A DNA stretch of 64,000 bases from Catenibacillus scindens. GTDB taxonomy: Bacteria; Bacillota; Clostridia; Lachnospirales; Lachnospiraceae. The stretch covers positions 106,267 through 170,266 of the forward strand of contig NZ_JACHFW010000006.1 of NCBI RefSeq assembly GCF_014202115.1, given 5' to 3'. Every line of letters starts with the position of its first letter. Within the stretch, counting starts at the first letter, position 1. The notes under the pieces were generated by a model. It was not told the origin of the DNA. It saw only the letters and a list, made by a program, of their open reading frames with translations, and made no database searches. Position numbers and translations under genes: made by a program. Below, one piece after another: positions 18,501 to 25,912 of the stretch.

Positions 18501-19749
18501 TATAAATAACAACATCCACATCTGGACGTTGATCCAACAAAGAAGATACGGAAATATATGGCTGTATATACTCTCCTTCAGAACATACATAATAATATCC
18601 CCATAACGGAATATATGTACCGGAACTTCCCATAATATTTGAATCGCTTACAGCAAAATGTTTGCTTAAAATATTTACTTTTTCACGGGATGCGTCCGGA
18701 TTCTGTGTATAAAGTTCAAATTCCAATTTCTCCGAATATTTATTGGAAATATATACGGTTATAATATATCGCTTATTATTAGGATCTAGCTGTTTTCCGT
18801 TGCCAACAATTAATTCTAATGTATATCCTGTGGAATTTTGAAACTGAGACAAATCTACAATCTCATTTCGTCCAATTTCATGATATTCATCCTGTATAAT
18901 ATTACCAGCTTCATCTTTAAAATAAGTCCACACGATTTTTGATTCCGGATCAATATAAACAGATGTTCCGTCACTATACTGAAGATTATTTAAAATGGTT
19001 TCAAGTGGTACTTGCTTTAAATCTTCCTCTGAATAATCATTTAATATAAGATAGGCTTTTGTCTCTTCCAACGGCAATAATGACATCACCTGAGGAATCC
19101 CGGCCTGAATGCTGTTGGCAATCATTTCAGGCAAGCTATTGTTCAAATCTTCTTCAAAATTCGTTTCCGTTTCAGTCTCCATTTTGGTTTCCGACTGACT
19201 TTCATCTGTTTCTAAAAGTTCCGTATCCTCTGTTTCAATATCCGTTTGTAAATTTTCGCTGTCTAACGTTACAGTTTCATCCATAGATTCACTTTCTGTA
19301 TCCTGATCCTGCACTGTACCGCTTTGTCCTGTCGCTTCCGAAGTATCACCCATCTCAGATGACTCTGTACTTTGCTGTACATCCGTCTCGAAACTATCCT
19401 GGGGAGCCTTACTATCTTCGCTTGTTTCGGACATACTTTGGGACGACTCCCCAGTTTCGGACTCCTGATCTGCCGTTTGTTCTATCGATGTTTCAGTATA
19501 ATTGTTGTTTACAGATTCTATAGTTTCGTCCAATTCCTTCACATCGTCACTATCCGCTGTCAGAGAATCCTCTCCGGTAACAGAATCATTAGAGCCTTCC
19601 TCACTTTCTGTGTCTGTTGTTTCTTCATAAGATTCACTCTGGCTCATTGTCTCAGTTTCCGCGGCGGATGCCATCGAACCTGACGGGATCACCAGTGCCA
19701 ATATGAGGATCATGGCAAGAATCCCTGACAACCATTTCTTCAGTTTCAC
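15592..19749 (-). CDS. Large secreted surface protein with Ig-like domain and LPXTG-like C-terminus
   Basis: A 1385-residue protein starting at a GTG behind AGGAGGAGATT. It has a signal peptide (LSGILAMILILALVIPSGSM), then about 185 residues rich in Ser, Thr and Glu (stalk-like), several unrecognised beta-rich domains, a putative-Ig domain near 930-1010 (GELPEGVEFIESTGEIYGVP), a Pro/Thr repeat region (20-residue period, RPAETTTPSTD), an Asn/Ala/Ser-rich linker and a carboxypeptidase-regulatory-like domain. The end is ARTGD, a hydrophobic helix and KKRRYRR, like a sortase signal but not canonical LPXTG. It is probably anchored to the wall or membrane and exposed. It lies between the DUF4214 genes and the kinase gene. 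Confidence 0.85.
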   Translation of the reverse strand: MKLKKWLSGILAMILILALVIPSGSMASAAETETMSQSESYEETTDTESEEGSNDSVTGEDSLTADSDDVKELDETIESVNNNYTETSIEQTADQESETGESSQSMSETSEDSKAPQDSFETDVQQSTESSEMGDTSEATGQSGTVQDQDTESESMDETVTLDSENLQTDIETEDTELLETDESQSETKMETETETNFEEDLNNSLPEMIANSIQAGIPQVMSLLPLEETKAYLILNDYSEEDLKQVPLETILNNLQYSDGTSVYIDPESKIVWTYFKDEAGNIIQDEYHEIGRNEIVDLSQFQNSTGYTLELIVGNGKQLDPNNKRYIITVYISNKYSEKLEFELYTQNPDASREKVNILSKHFAVSDSNIMGSSGTYIPLWGYYYVCSEGEYIQPYISVSSLLDQRPDVDVVIYKLDEYLQNSQSGHEIYPTITDKILNQDMSVANSGYKIDRTTDSGAGEVFIFLYYINGIQLDATVVEFLFGGQTSSLEGDIFDLQDSNKTSIVYQTNVSFSAETNENVDIYEYVLQQGFSANREYRFALNAISGTAGNVNEHITKVVEGHYNSLAEASNLPDIKDLLLGDEAAGYEKDYSNGVDFTIFFDDSVFGLSDVYQFTIRTKEYNDVWMDYTDAPIVGAQDPWFRVTGASTPDGGTLDTYVVENGKEINMDTMYGYGYQTIFIYTENEKEDISAIVPTFDMADSENVKVTSIHINDGQTYNIGEAIPCPTDETTVTFHVTIEDENGLHTKNYNVSFIKRSSGPKLYVTDPKGDNGVRSVFLDEYFEYKHDIFIANMGSEPLTGLRVELNATHVKLDDYWTIGGEGNDTLAPFDTTAVTTEYGELPNIAKIRLLPDGEGEIEGTITIYADGQEPVTIQLSGRAMNPEIITSSVEDAVKFVPYSYMISTNNMYDWTDVTFTMEGELPEGVEFIESTGEIYGVPRETGEFPLSVTAEFTSDTYDFESSTIEFTLTVQDNSNENVYNATDDQYQILDPIGEDVDGNYDFVLTETGDQMFVSNGEFDEFVDLWLNGEKLIEGQDYTKEAGSTRITIQSQIFEDKANSDGSNTIAAEFRVDGDSNNELRRTAQNFRLDIQQEPSTGGQPSTDETQRPAETTTPSTDRPPVQDETQRPTETTTPSTDTTPAQDETQRPADTENQRPSVNPDETDTSSTSAPNTDQRPSGDENQDVDDTQANGSTGNSDGDANANTSANTNTNANAGESGSESYNSSGQSDSANSARYVSFNVELVDEENVPLEDYIVEVHSQPQSTRTDSHGNAVFSKVEFGGHTLIVKDGDSNTLASKDFELRSGNSVSISGTIITAAGGSDVTLKVRLEDGQLVFLNATASVARTGDAMMPMLWIGICLVSGFAVLGCCVYITKKRRYRR
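16298..16433 (-). repeat. In-frame tandem repeats encoding a Pro/Thr stalk
   Basis: Slightly more than two copies of a 60-base unit encode 20-residue repeats of the form RP(A/T)ETTTPSTD..P.QDETQ. The copies differ by several substitutions. Such repeats often change copy number between strains and act as spacers in surface proteins. Confidence 0.7.
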
Positions 19750-19847
19750 TTTAATCTCCTCCTGATAAAATTAAAAATTTAGAGAGCAGGAGAAACAGCT
19801 TCTGCTATTCCCCCTGCCATCATCATTGACACACTTTATACTAATTT

Positions 19848-22295
19848 TTATAGTCCATAAGAAGCCACTATTTTCTGAAATTCAGGAGAATCCGCAAAAC
19901 CGTTAAATACATGTTCCCGGCTCTTACCTTCCTGCTCCAAAACTCTTACCCAGGATTCCAAACCGGCAGAATCTGCTTCACGATCCAAAAATACCCTATA
20001 GAGAACTTTGATAAACTCTCTGTTGGAAAGATTCTTACTGTTCATCTCCGGAGAAAAGATGAAGCCATGGGCAACTTGCTTTGGCGTCTCCTTATGGGTT
20101 AAAAGAACATTCGCCCAATTATTTAATCCGCTTGTATCCGCGTTACGTCCTAATGCTTTCTGATAACACCGGAATACAAACATTGTAACTCCCGCATTCT
20201 GATCTCTTGGTGCTGCCAGATTAACATTTCCTCTGGTAATTCCGTAGGAACGGCATATGGATGTAAACTCTGCGGATTCCGCAAAGCCTTTAAAAATCAT
20301 TTCCCGGGAAATACCATTATCCAACTGTTTTACCCAACTGGACAGCCCGGCCGAATCTGCCTCCCGGTCAAGAAATGTGCGATACAGCCTTTTTACAAAC
20401 TCAGTGTTGCTTAAATTCTGGTTTTTAACCTCTGTACTGAACACAAATCCCCAGGCTACTCCTGCTCCTGTATCATCTCTTTTCTGTAAAACAGATACCC
20501 AGGAAGAATGTCCGGAAATATCCGGCTGACGGTTCAGCATGTTTGTATACAAACGATATACAAAACCAGACGCGCCCTCAGTTGACATATTATAGACTGT
20601 GACAACACATCTTGCCGTTTTTTCATTTTCTTTAGTTTTGGCAGTAATTGTGGCAGTTCCATTATTTTTTGCGGTCACAAGCCCATGATCATTAACACTT
20701 GCCACTGAAGAATCGGAGCTGCTCCATTCTACATCTTTATTCGTCGCGTTGTCTGGCTTTACAGACGCAGTCAACTGCAGCGTCTGTCCTTTTTCTGTTA
20801 ATGTAGCGTTTGACTTATTTAAGGAAATTCCAGTCACTTGCGCATAACTTGAAAGCTTAAATGAATAATTTCCGTTACCATAATCAAGATATCGGGTTAC
20901 TACAAAATAATATGTGCCTTTTTCCAATTCGAATTTATCAGTGATCGAACTATATCTCAGGGTTTCATTCCATACAGCATCTCCATGATAGACCTCATGT
21001 CCGGACAGATCATATATATAATAATTGACTCCTCTCATATAGGCCGTTGCAGTATTTACATACCTACCCGTACTTGAAACGGTAAATTTGTAATAATCCT
21101 TATCATCATTGACAGCGATCTGGCCTTTATATGTCTTTCCAAGAGAAATATTTCTTGCTGTTGCCATTGTATTATCTGTACCATTTCCGGTCTCTGTGAA
21201 ACTTTCTCCTGCACTGGCAAACTGGAGTTTAAAGCTGTAATTTCCCGTACCATAATTTTGTGCCACGGCAAAATAGTATGTGCCTTTTGTCAGATCTATG
21301 GTATCTTCAATACTGCTCTGACCTGTCACAGAGTTCCGTTCGGAATAACCATGATACAATTCATTTCCTGATGTATCGTAAATATAATAATTAATGGTTG
21401 CTATTTCTGCTGTTGCATAATTGGTTATCCGCCCGGATGATCCAATCGTAAATTTATAATAGTCAATGGTATCATTGCCGGCAATCTGGCCTTTATAACT
21501 GGTATTTAATGAAATGCCATTGGCTCTGGCCATACTATTATTTGTTCCTCCATTTGTCTCCGTAAAACTTTCATTAGCACTACCAAAGCTCAGATTAAAG
21601 GAATATGATCCGTCCATCCAAGAATAAATAACTGCAAAATAATAAGTTCCTTTTGTCAGGTCAATTGTATCATCCACAGAACTCTGTCCGGTTGTACTAT
21701 TCCATCCAGGATCACCATGATAAACTTCATTTCCTGCGCTATCATATATGAAATAATTAATCCCTCCAGCATGAGCAATTGCTGTATTCGTAACACGTCC
21801 AGATGAAGGAATAGTAAATTTGTAATAATTTTTTTTATTAGTTTCAGACACCATTCCTTGATAGGTTTTCCCCAAAGATATAGATGTTGCCGTTGCAATG
21901 GAGCTTCCTGCAAAAGAATCTATCTCTATTGTTTCGCTTTCCAACTGAGTCTGGAGAACAGTCTCCGTTTCAACAGTCACAGCCTGCTCTGTTTCTGTCA
22001 CCGTCTGGGATTCTGGCATCTGAGTTTCTTCAGTCTGAATTTCAATGGATTTTGTCTCCTGCGCATATGTATCCTGGATGTTTTCTCCTGTAGATTCTAC
22101 AGTTCCTGTATCCTGAATGCTTTCCTCCGTGGTTTCATCAGTACTTTCTCCATCTTCGGAAGCATCATAGGTCTCAACTTGACCTGTTTCCGTTTCTGCC
22201 ATGTTGGAATTTGCCAGGGCAGGGATTCCCGTATTAAAAGTCATGGAAAACGCAAGTCCCACAGCTATGACAGTTTTAATAATTTTTCCTTTCAT
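19848..22295 (-). CDS. Secreted protein: three PPC-like domains, Big_2, two DUF4214 domains
   Basis: An 815-residue exported protein. A signal peptide (1-29, ending PALANS) is followed by a Glu/Thr-rich stretch to about 127. Three tandem beta-domains of about 110 residues follow, each with ATA..ISLGKTYKGQ, DYYKFT and KGTYYF, resembling bacterial pre-peptidase C-terminal domains. A Big_2 Ig-like domain follows near 483-563 (VEWSSSDSSVASVNDHGLVT), then two DUF4214 domains (LYRTFLDREADSAGLSSWV and LYRVFLDREADSAGLESWV). There is no membrane anchor at the C-terminus. DUF4214 is common in surface or carbohydrate-related proteins, but its ligand is not known to me. AAGGAG precedes the ATG. Confidence 0.87.
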   Translation of the reverse strand: MKGKIIKTVIAVGLAFSMTFNTGIPALANSNMAETETGQVETYDASEDGESTDETTEESIQDTGTVESTGENIQDTYAQETKSIEIQTEETQMPESQTVTETEQAVTVETETVLQTQLESETIEIDSFAGSSIATATSISLGKTYQGMVSETNKKNYYKFTIPSSGRVTNTAIAHAGGINYFIYDSAGNEVYHGDPGWNSTTGQSSVDDTIDLTKGTYYFAVIYSWMDGSYSFNLSFGSANESFTETNGGTNNSMARANGISLNTSYKGQIAGNDTIDYYKFTIGSSGRITNYATAEIATINYYIYDTSGNELYHGYSERNSVTGQSSIEDTIDLTKGTYYFAVAQNYGTGNYSFKLQFASAGESFTETGNGTDNTMATARNISLGKTYKGQIAVNDDKDYYKFTVSSTGRYVNTATAYMRGVNYYIYDLSGHEVYHGDAVWNETLRYSSITDKFELEKGTYYFVVTRYLDYGNGNYSFKLSSYAQVTGISLNKSNATLTEKGQTLQLTASVKPDNATNKDVEWSSSDSSVASVNDHGLVTAKNNGTATITAKTKENEKTARCVVTVYNMSTEGASGFVYRLYTNMLNRQPDISGHSSWVSVLQKRDDTGAGVAWGFVFSTEVKNQNLSNTEFVKRLYRTFLDREADSAGLSSWVKQLDNGISREMIFKGFAESAEFTSICRSYGITRGNVNLAAPRDQNAGVTMFVFRCYQKALGRNADTSGLNNWANVLLTHKETPKQVAHGFIFSPEMNSKNLSNREFIKVLYRVFLDREADSAGLESWVRVLEQEGKSREHVFNGFADSPEFQKIVASYGL

Positions 22296-22334
22296 AACAT
22301 ATCAACTCCTTAAATGATAAAAAACATTCTCCCA

Positions 22335-23879
22335 TTACTTCGTATATGAAAAGGCATCATACAGTGAAATAAGAGCATTTCTCTTTTGCTGTCTTGTATA
22401 CCCTTTCCAGTTATCATAGCTGAGTTGTCCGTATTTCATATTTGTATCCGTAAGGGTTGAAAAATAGCCGTTATACGCAGAGTCATACTCGGCCTTAGAA
22501 ACTTCAGTATCGTTTACATAATAGTAATCAGTACTGAGTTCTGTTCTATGGACAAACTCCGCTAATGTTGTTTCTCCAGAAGAGGAATACTGCACAGCCT
22601 CCATTCCTCTAGTAAAACCATATATGCCATTACTCCAATAATTACTTATGATATACTGATATCCTCCTGTTGCATTATTTTTATACAGTTTTATTTGGTC
22701 AATCTCCGTAGTACAAAATTCCTGTATTTTTCCGTCAGAAATATCATAAAGAATGGCTGGCGCAAACTGGATAGTTCCGCCTGGATATACAACCATCAAT
22801 TCTAATTCTTCATCCAGATCAAAATCTATTAACGAATAATATAAAGGTATGCCATAGCCATCATCTATATCATCCCGCCATACGCTCTCATTATCCAACA
22901 GACACTCTACAAATGCCGATTTGCTCATTTTATATGTCACCGGCGTCCCAGCCCATGAACTGTTTAAGCCAAAGCCGGCCGCCAGTTTTCTGAACTCATC
23001 AGAATCGGCGAATCCGTAGAAAACAGCTTCCCTTGAATTGCCTGCATCCAGATGAGCTTTCCACTCAGATAATCCTTTTGAGTCCGCTTCCCGGTCAAAT
23101 AAACCGCGATAAAGCGTTTTCACATAGTCTGTATTACTCAGATTTTTCTTCTGAAATTCCGGACTTAACACAAAGCCTTTGGCCGCCTCTTTCGCGTCAA
23201 TACGACCGGTCAGCAGTTCATTGGCCCAATCATTAAGGCCTGCATCGTCCGCTTTTCGTCCAAGGAATTTCTCGTAGCAGCGGTAAATAAACATCGTAAC
23301 GCCCTGATTCTGGTCTTTCGGCGCCGTTAAAACCACTTCACCTCTCTGAATGCCATAATCGTCGCAAATTTCTTGAAATTCACCGGAATTGGCAAATCCT
23401 TTATAGACATATTCTCTGGACATGCCCTTTTCAAGAAGATTCACCCAGCTTGCTTTTCCCGACACATCCGAAAAACGATTTAAAAAAGTTTGATAAAGCA
23501 TTTCCACATAATCTGAATTACTTAAATTCCTGCCTTTTAATTCAGTACTGTAGATAAATCCATTGGCAACCTGGACTCCCGTGGCCTGGCCGCTGACAAG
23601 CTGACTTGTCCAGGCATTAAGGCCCCCTGCGTCCGGCTGTCTGCCAAGCACCAACTGATATAATCGGGACACGAAGCCTTCCGCGCTGTCGTTACTATTA
23701 ACCGCGGCATTATACTGAAAAATTTCCATACTTTCTTCAGTTGTCACATAAGTATCCGCTGTCTCCCTATTTATTTCCGCAGAGACGGCAGCTTCTGAAT
23801 TAACTTCTGATGCCCATACAGGCATACCCGCCAATAATAATGTAGCAGACATCATTAACAACACTCTTTTACCCTTCAT
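22335..23879 (-). CDS. Secreted DUF4214 protein with unknown C-terminal domain
   Basis: A 514-residue exported protein. The signal peptide is MKGKRVLLMMSATLLLAGMP, cut near VWAS. Two DUF4214 units span about 60-305, with repeated LYQTFLNRFSD/LYRGLFDREAD and GFANSGEF/GFADSDEF words, closely similar to those of the next gene. The C-terminal 200 residues contain LIDFDLDEELELMVVYPGGT, a VCBS/FG-GAP-like acidic loop, and are otherwise unrecognised. AGGGAGGAAAATGA precedes the ATG. With the 51-residue gene it starts the surface operon. Confidence 0.86.
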   Translation of the reverse strand: MKGKRVLLMMSATLLLAGMPVWASEVNSEAAVSAEINRETADTYVTTEESMEIFQYNAAVNSNDSAEGFVSRLYQLVLGRQPDAGGLNAWTSQLVSGQATGVQVANGFIYSTELKGRNLSNSDYVEMLYQTFLNRFSDVSGKASWVNLLEKGMSREYVYKGFANSGEFQEICDDYGIQRGEVVLTAPKDQNQGVTMFIYRCYEKFLGRKADDAGLNDWANELLTGRIDAKEAAKGFVLSPEFQKKNLSNTDYVKTLYRGLFDREADSKGLSEWKAHLDAGNSREAVFYGFADSDEFRKLAAGFGLNSSWAGTPVTYKMSKSAFVECLLDNESVWRDDIDDGYGIPLYYSLIDFDLDEELELMVVYPGGTIQFAPAILYDISDGKIQEFCTTEIDQIKLYKNNATGGYQYIISNYWSNGIYGFTRGMEAVQYSSSGETTLAEFVHRTELSTDYYYVNDTEVSKAEYDSAYNGYFSTLTDTNMKYGQLSYDNWKGYTRQQKRNALISLYDAFSYTK

Positions 23880-23941
23880 TCATTTTCCTCCCTTGAAACA
23901 AGTATGATTTATAAAGTATCCTGAAAACACCTCTAAAACAA

Positions 23942-24097
23942 TCAGGGACGATCTTTTCCGTATTCCTTATCTAACTGTTCTATTAAGTGCTTTCGACGGA
24001 TATTTGAAACGCAAAAATATATGACTGCTATAATCAATATGAGCGCAGCTCCAATTAATCCCCCGTAAAATAAAAGCTGATCTGATAACCATTCCAA
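23942..24097 (-). CDS. 51-residue single-span membrane microprotein
   Basis: A short frame with a TTG start behind AGGGGGG, reading MEWLSDQLLFYGG, then one hydrophobic helix (LIGAALILIIAVIYFCV), a basic stop-transfer (SNIRRKH) and a charged tail ending YGKDRP. It is the first frame after a near-perfect promoter, with the ribosome site seven bases before the TTG, and precedes the DUF4214 gene by 62 bases. The membrane-protein-like composition and good signals argue that it is real. I know no family for it. It could be a regulator or partner of the secreted proteins or of the kinase downstream. Confidence 0.65.
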   Translation of the reverse strand: MEWLSDQLLFYGGLIGAALILIIAVIYFCVSNIRRKHLIEQLDKEYGKDRP

Positions 24098-24142
24098 AGG
24101 AAAACCCCCCTGCCATCCGCTTTAATTCGTTATATCGTTATA

Positions 24143-24171
24143 ATTATACGATGTTTCGTTTTTTATTTCAA
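24143..24171 (-). promoter_or_regulatory. Near-consensus sigma-A promoter for the surface/kinase block
   Basis: On the minus strand TTGAAA and TATAAT are 17 bases apart, about 45 bases before the microprotein start. No other strong promoter was seen ahead of the surface-protein genes, so this probably drives the block down to the kinase. Confidence 0.8.
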
Positions 24172-24220
24172 TAGACTTCTTTTCCTTTAATCCAGAAAAA
24201 CAGAGAAATTTTTCCACATC

Positions 24221-24249
24221 TTGAGTCAGCCTGCCAAATCTGCTATAGT
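24221..24249 (+). promoter_or_regulatory. Promoter for the Rpn-type nuclease gene
   Basis: TTGAGT and TATAGT are 17 bases apart, about 90 bases upstream of the coding region. It is back to back with the minus-strand promoter 50 bases away. Confidence 0.65.
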
Positions 24250-24343
24250 AAAGACAGGAACATAGAAGAAGCTTTCGTATTTTATAAAATATTCAAAACA
24301 CAAAAGATGACTAGACAAATACGAAAGGAACGAATATGAATCA

Positions 24344-25261
24344 TTGAGCAACTCGGATAAAAATTATGAAGACATTGTTTTAAAGACCGCCCACACCTAT
24401 TTTGGCAAGGAACTTCTGCCTCTTTGGGATATCCATGAAGAACTTGAAGATGACAACGGCATAACTGAAATCCCTGTCCTTGTTTTAACCAATATGTATA
24501 TGGATTTTACTTTCCTGACCAAATCAGGAAAATATCTTCATTTTGAATTTCAAACTACCGATGGGGGCATCGGCGATCTCCGGCGCTTTCATTCTTATGA
24601 AGCATGGCTCCACTATATTTCCGGCAAAGATGTCATTACATATGTGATTTTTACAGGCGGAATCCGAAAGATCTGCTATGAAGAATCTTATGGCATTAAC
24701 ACTTATCGGACGATCCCGATATGTATGGACGTTGCCAACGCCGATGACATTCTGGCGCAGCTTCATGAAAAGAAGGCACGGGGTGAAGCTCTGACCGATA
24801 AGGATCTTGCCCAGCTTGCATTAACACCATTGTTTGAAGGCACATCTTCCCCCAAAGAGCGAATCATAGATGCCGCTCGCTTAATGAAAGGGCAGCACAG
24901 TTCAAAAGCCACTCACGCCATGGCTATGCTATATGCCTTTGCAGAAAAGTTTCTGGATAATGAGCAGGATCTGAAGGATATTAAAGAGGTGATATTTATG
25001 ACACGACTGGGACAAATGATTTTCGATGAGGGAGAGCAGAAGGGTTTGGAGCGCGGCGAAAAGATTGGGCTGGAACGCGGACTGGAACAGGGCGAAAAGA
25101 TTGGGCTGGAACGCGGACTGAAACAGGGCGCAAAACTAGCCACAGAGCGGATCAACCGTCTGTACGCCCTGCTTCTGTTTGATTCCCGTATTGACGATAT
25201 CAGGCGCGCCGCTGTGGACAGCGAATATCTGGAAAAATTATTTAAAGAATATCAACTGTAG
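24344..25261 (+). CDS. Rpn-family PD-(D/E)XK nuclease/putative transposase with disturbed start
   Basis: A protein of about 305 residues of the PD-(D/E)XK transposase-like (Rpn) family. The core is MDFTFLTKSGKYLHFEFQTT, where D and ExQ fit the variant active site. A helical region follows, and near the end are charged repeats, EKIGLERGLEQG twice. The open frame begins only at a TTG with no well-placed ribosome site, while AAAGGA sits six bases before an ATG that reads three codons (MNH) and stops. Adding one T to the TT run at 24344-24345 would join that ATG to this frame, so a one-base deletion is likely. Members of this family are thought to act in recombination and are often scattered paralogues. 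Confidence 0.75.
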   Translation: MSNSDKNYEDIVLKTAHTYFGKELLPLWDIHEELEDDNGITEIPVLVLTNMYMDFTFLTKSGKYLHFEFQTTDGGIGDLRRFHSYEAWLHYISGKDVITYVIFTGGIRKICYEESYGINTYRTIPICMDVANADDILAQLHEKKARGEALTDKDLAQLALTPLFEGTSSPKERIIDAARLMKGQHSSKATHAMAMLYAFAEKFLDNEQDLKDIKEVIFMTRLGQMIFDEGEQKGLERGEKIGLERGLEQGEKIGLERGLKQGAKLATERINRLYALLLFDSRIDDIRRAAVDSEYLEKLFKEYQL

Positions 25262-25404
25262 ACTCATATATCCGCCGATAAGGTGTCGATCATTACACAT
25301 AACTACAGTTTTACAAAAGATAACATATGTTCCTGATCTATGGGGCACAGGGAAATCCCTGCGCCCCACTATATCTCTGCCAAAGGCATTGCCTGTCGGA
25401 AATC

Positions 25405-25671
25405 ATGGACCTAAGCACAAGAAAGTTTCTGAATCAATGTAACCGAGAAATGGAGGCGCAGTATATGATGTTGGAAGAAATGCTCAAGGACGAGCGGGAG
25501 GCCGGACGTCTGGAAGGCGAAAAGATTGGTGAAAAACGCGGCGAAAAGCAGTCATTGGAATTGGCCAATGCTTTGGTAAGTCAGGGACGCTATAAGGATC
25601 TGAAACGCAGCCTTGAAGATGAAGCTTTTCGTGAAAAACTGCTGGAAGAGTTTGGATTAAAAAGTAAATAG
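25405..25671 (+). pseudogene. C-terminal remnant of a second Rpn-family gene
   Basis: About 88 residues starting MDLSTRKFLNQ, with EEMLKDEREAGRLEGEKIGE and ending LLEEFGLKSK. This is the C-terminal tail type of Rpn-family proteins, with the same Gly/Glu/Lys repeat style as the gene before it. The nuclease core is missing and the ribosome site is poor. The frame stays open to 25327 upstream, but that part looks like unrelated sequence. It is probably a truncated neighbour left by deletion or recombination. Confidence 0.6.
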
Positions 25672-25765
25672 TGACAGTTTATTCCGACCTATTACGGATG
25701 GCTGAACCAATATGTAAGGGAAGCAACAGTTCAGCCCGCCCCATTACGGATGGCTGAACTGTTAT
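25672..25765. repeat. Palindromic intergenic repeat, two degenerate units
   Basis: Just after the stop of the remnant gene lie two units of a family with ends CAGTTCAGCC and GGCTGAACTG. The second unit (25727-25761) is a perfect 10-bp stem with a 15-base loop holding ATTACGGAT. The first is more worn (GTGACAGTTT ... ATTACGGATGGCTGAAC). Other members are near 49.9, 60.4 and 63.7 kb. Confidence 0.75.
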
Positions 25766-25780
25766 GAATAACGTTGTGTA

Positions 25781-25811
25781 TTTTGTAAACAGAGGAATCC
25801 TGTTTACAAAA
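25781..25811. terminator. 12-bp perfect hairpin between convergent genes
   Basis: TTTTGTAAACAG and its exact complement flank a seven-base loop. With A/T at both ends it could terminate in either direction. The half-site TTTACAAAAGATAA recurs near 25312, so this piece may itself be an old duplicate. Confidence 0.5.
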
Positions 25812-25844
25812 GATAATCCTATACAATGTACAAATGATATGAAG

Positions 25845-25880
25845 AGAGAGCCCGTGGAAATCCCGCAGGCTCTCTTATTT
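25845..25880 (-). terminator. Terminator for the hcp gene
   Basis: The stem AGAGAGCC/GGCTCTCT has a 15-base loop and lies about 35 bases past the hcp stop. Short T/A-rich flanks are present on both sides, so it may also serve the plus strand. Confidence 0.6.
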
Positions 25881-25912
25881 TCAGGCTCAGGCAATATTTA
25901 TTGTCTCCTTAA

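Noticed and set aside
25043..25135. A CRISPR-like repeat array
   Set aside because: The repeats are in-frame codon repeats without unique spacers, inside a protein gene.
24344..25671. A complete insertion sequence
   Set aside because: No terminal inverted repeats or target duplications could be found around the Rpn-type gene and its truncated neighbour.
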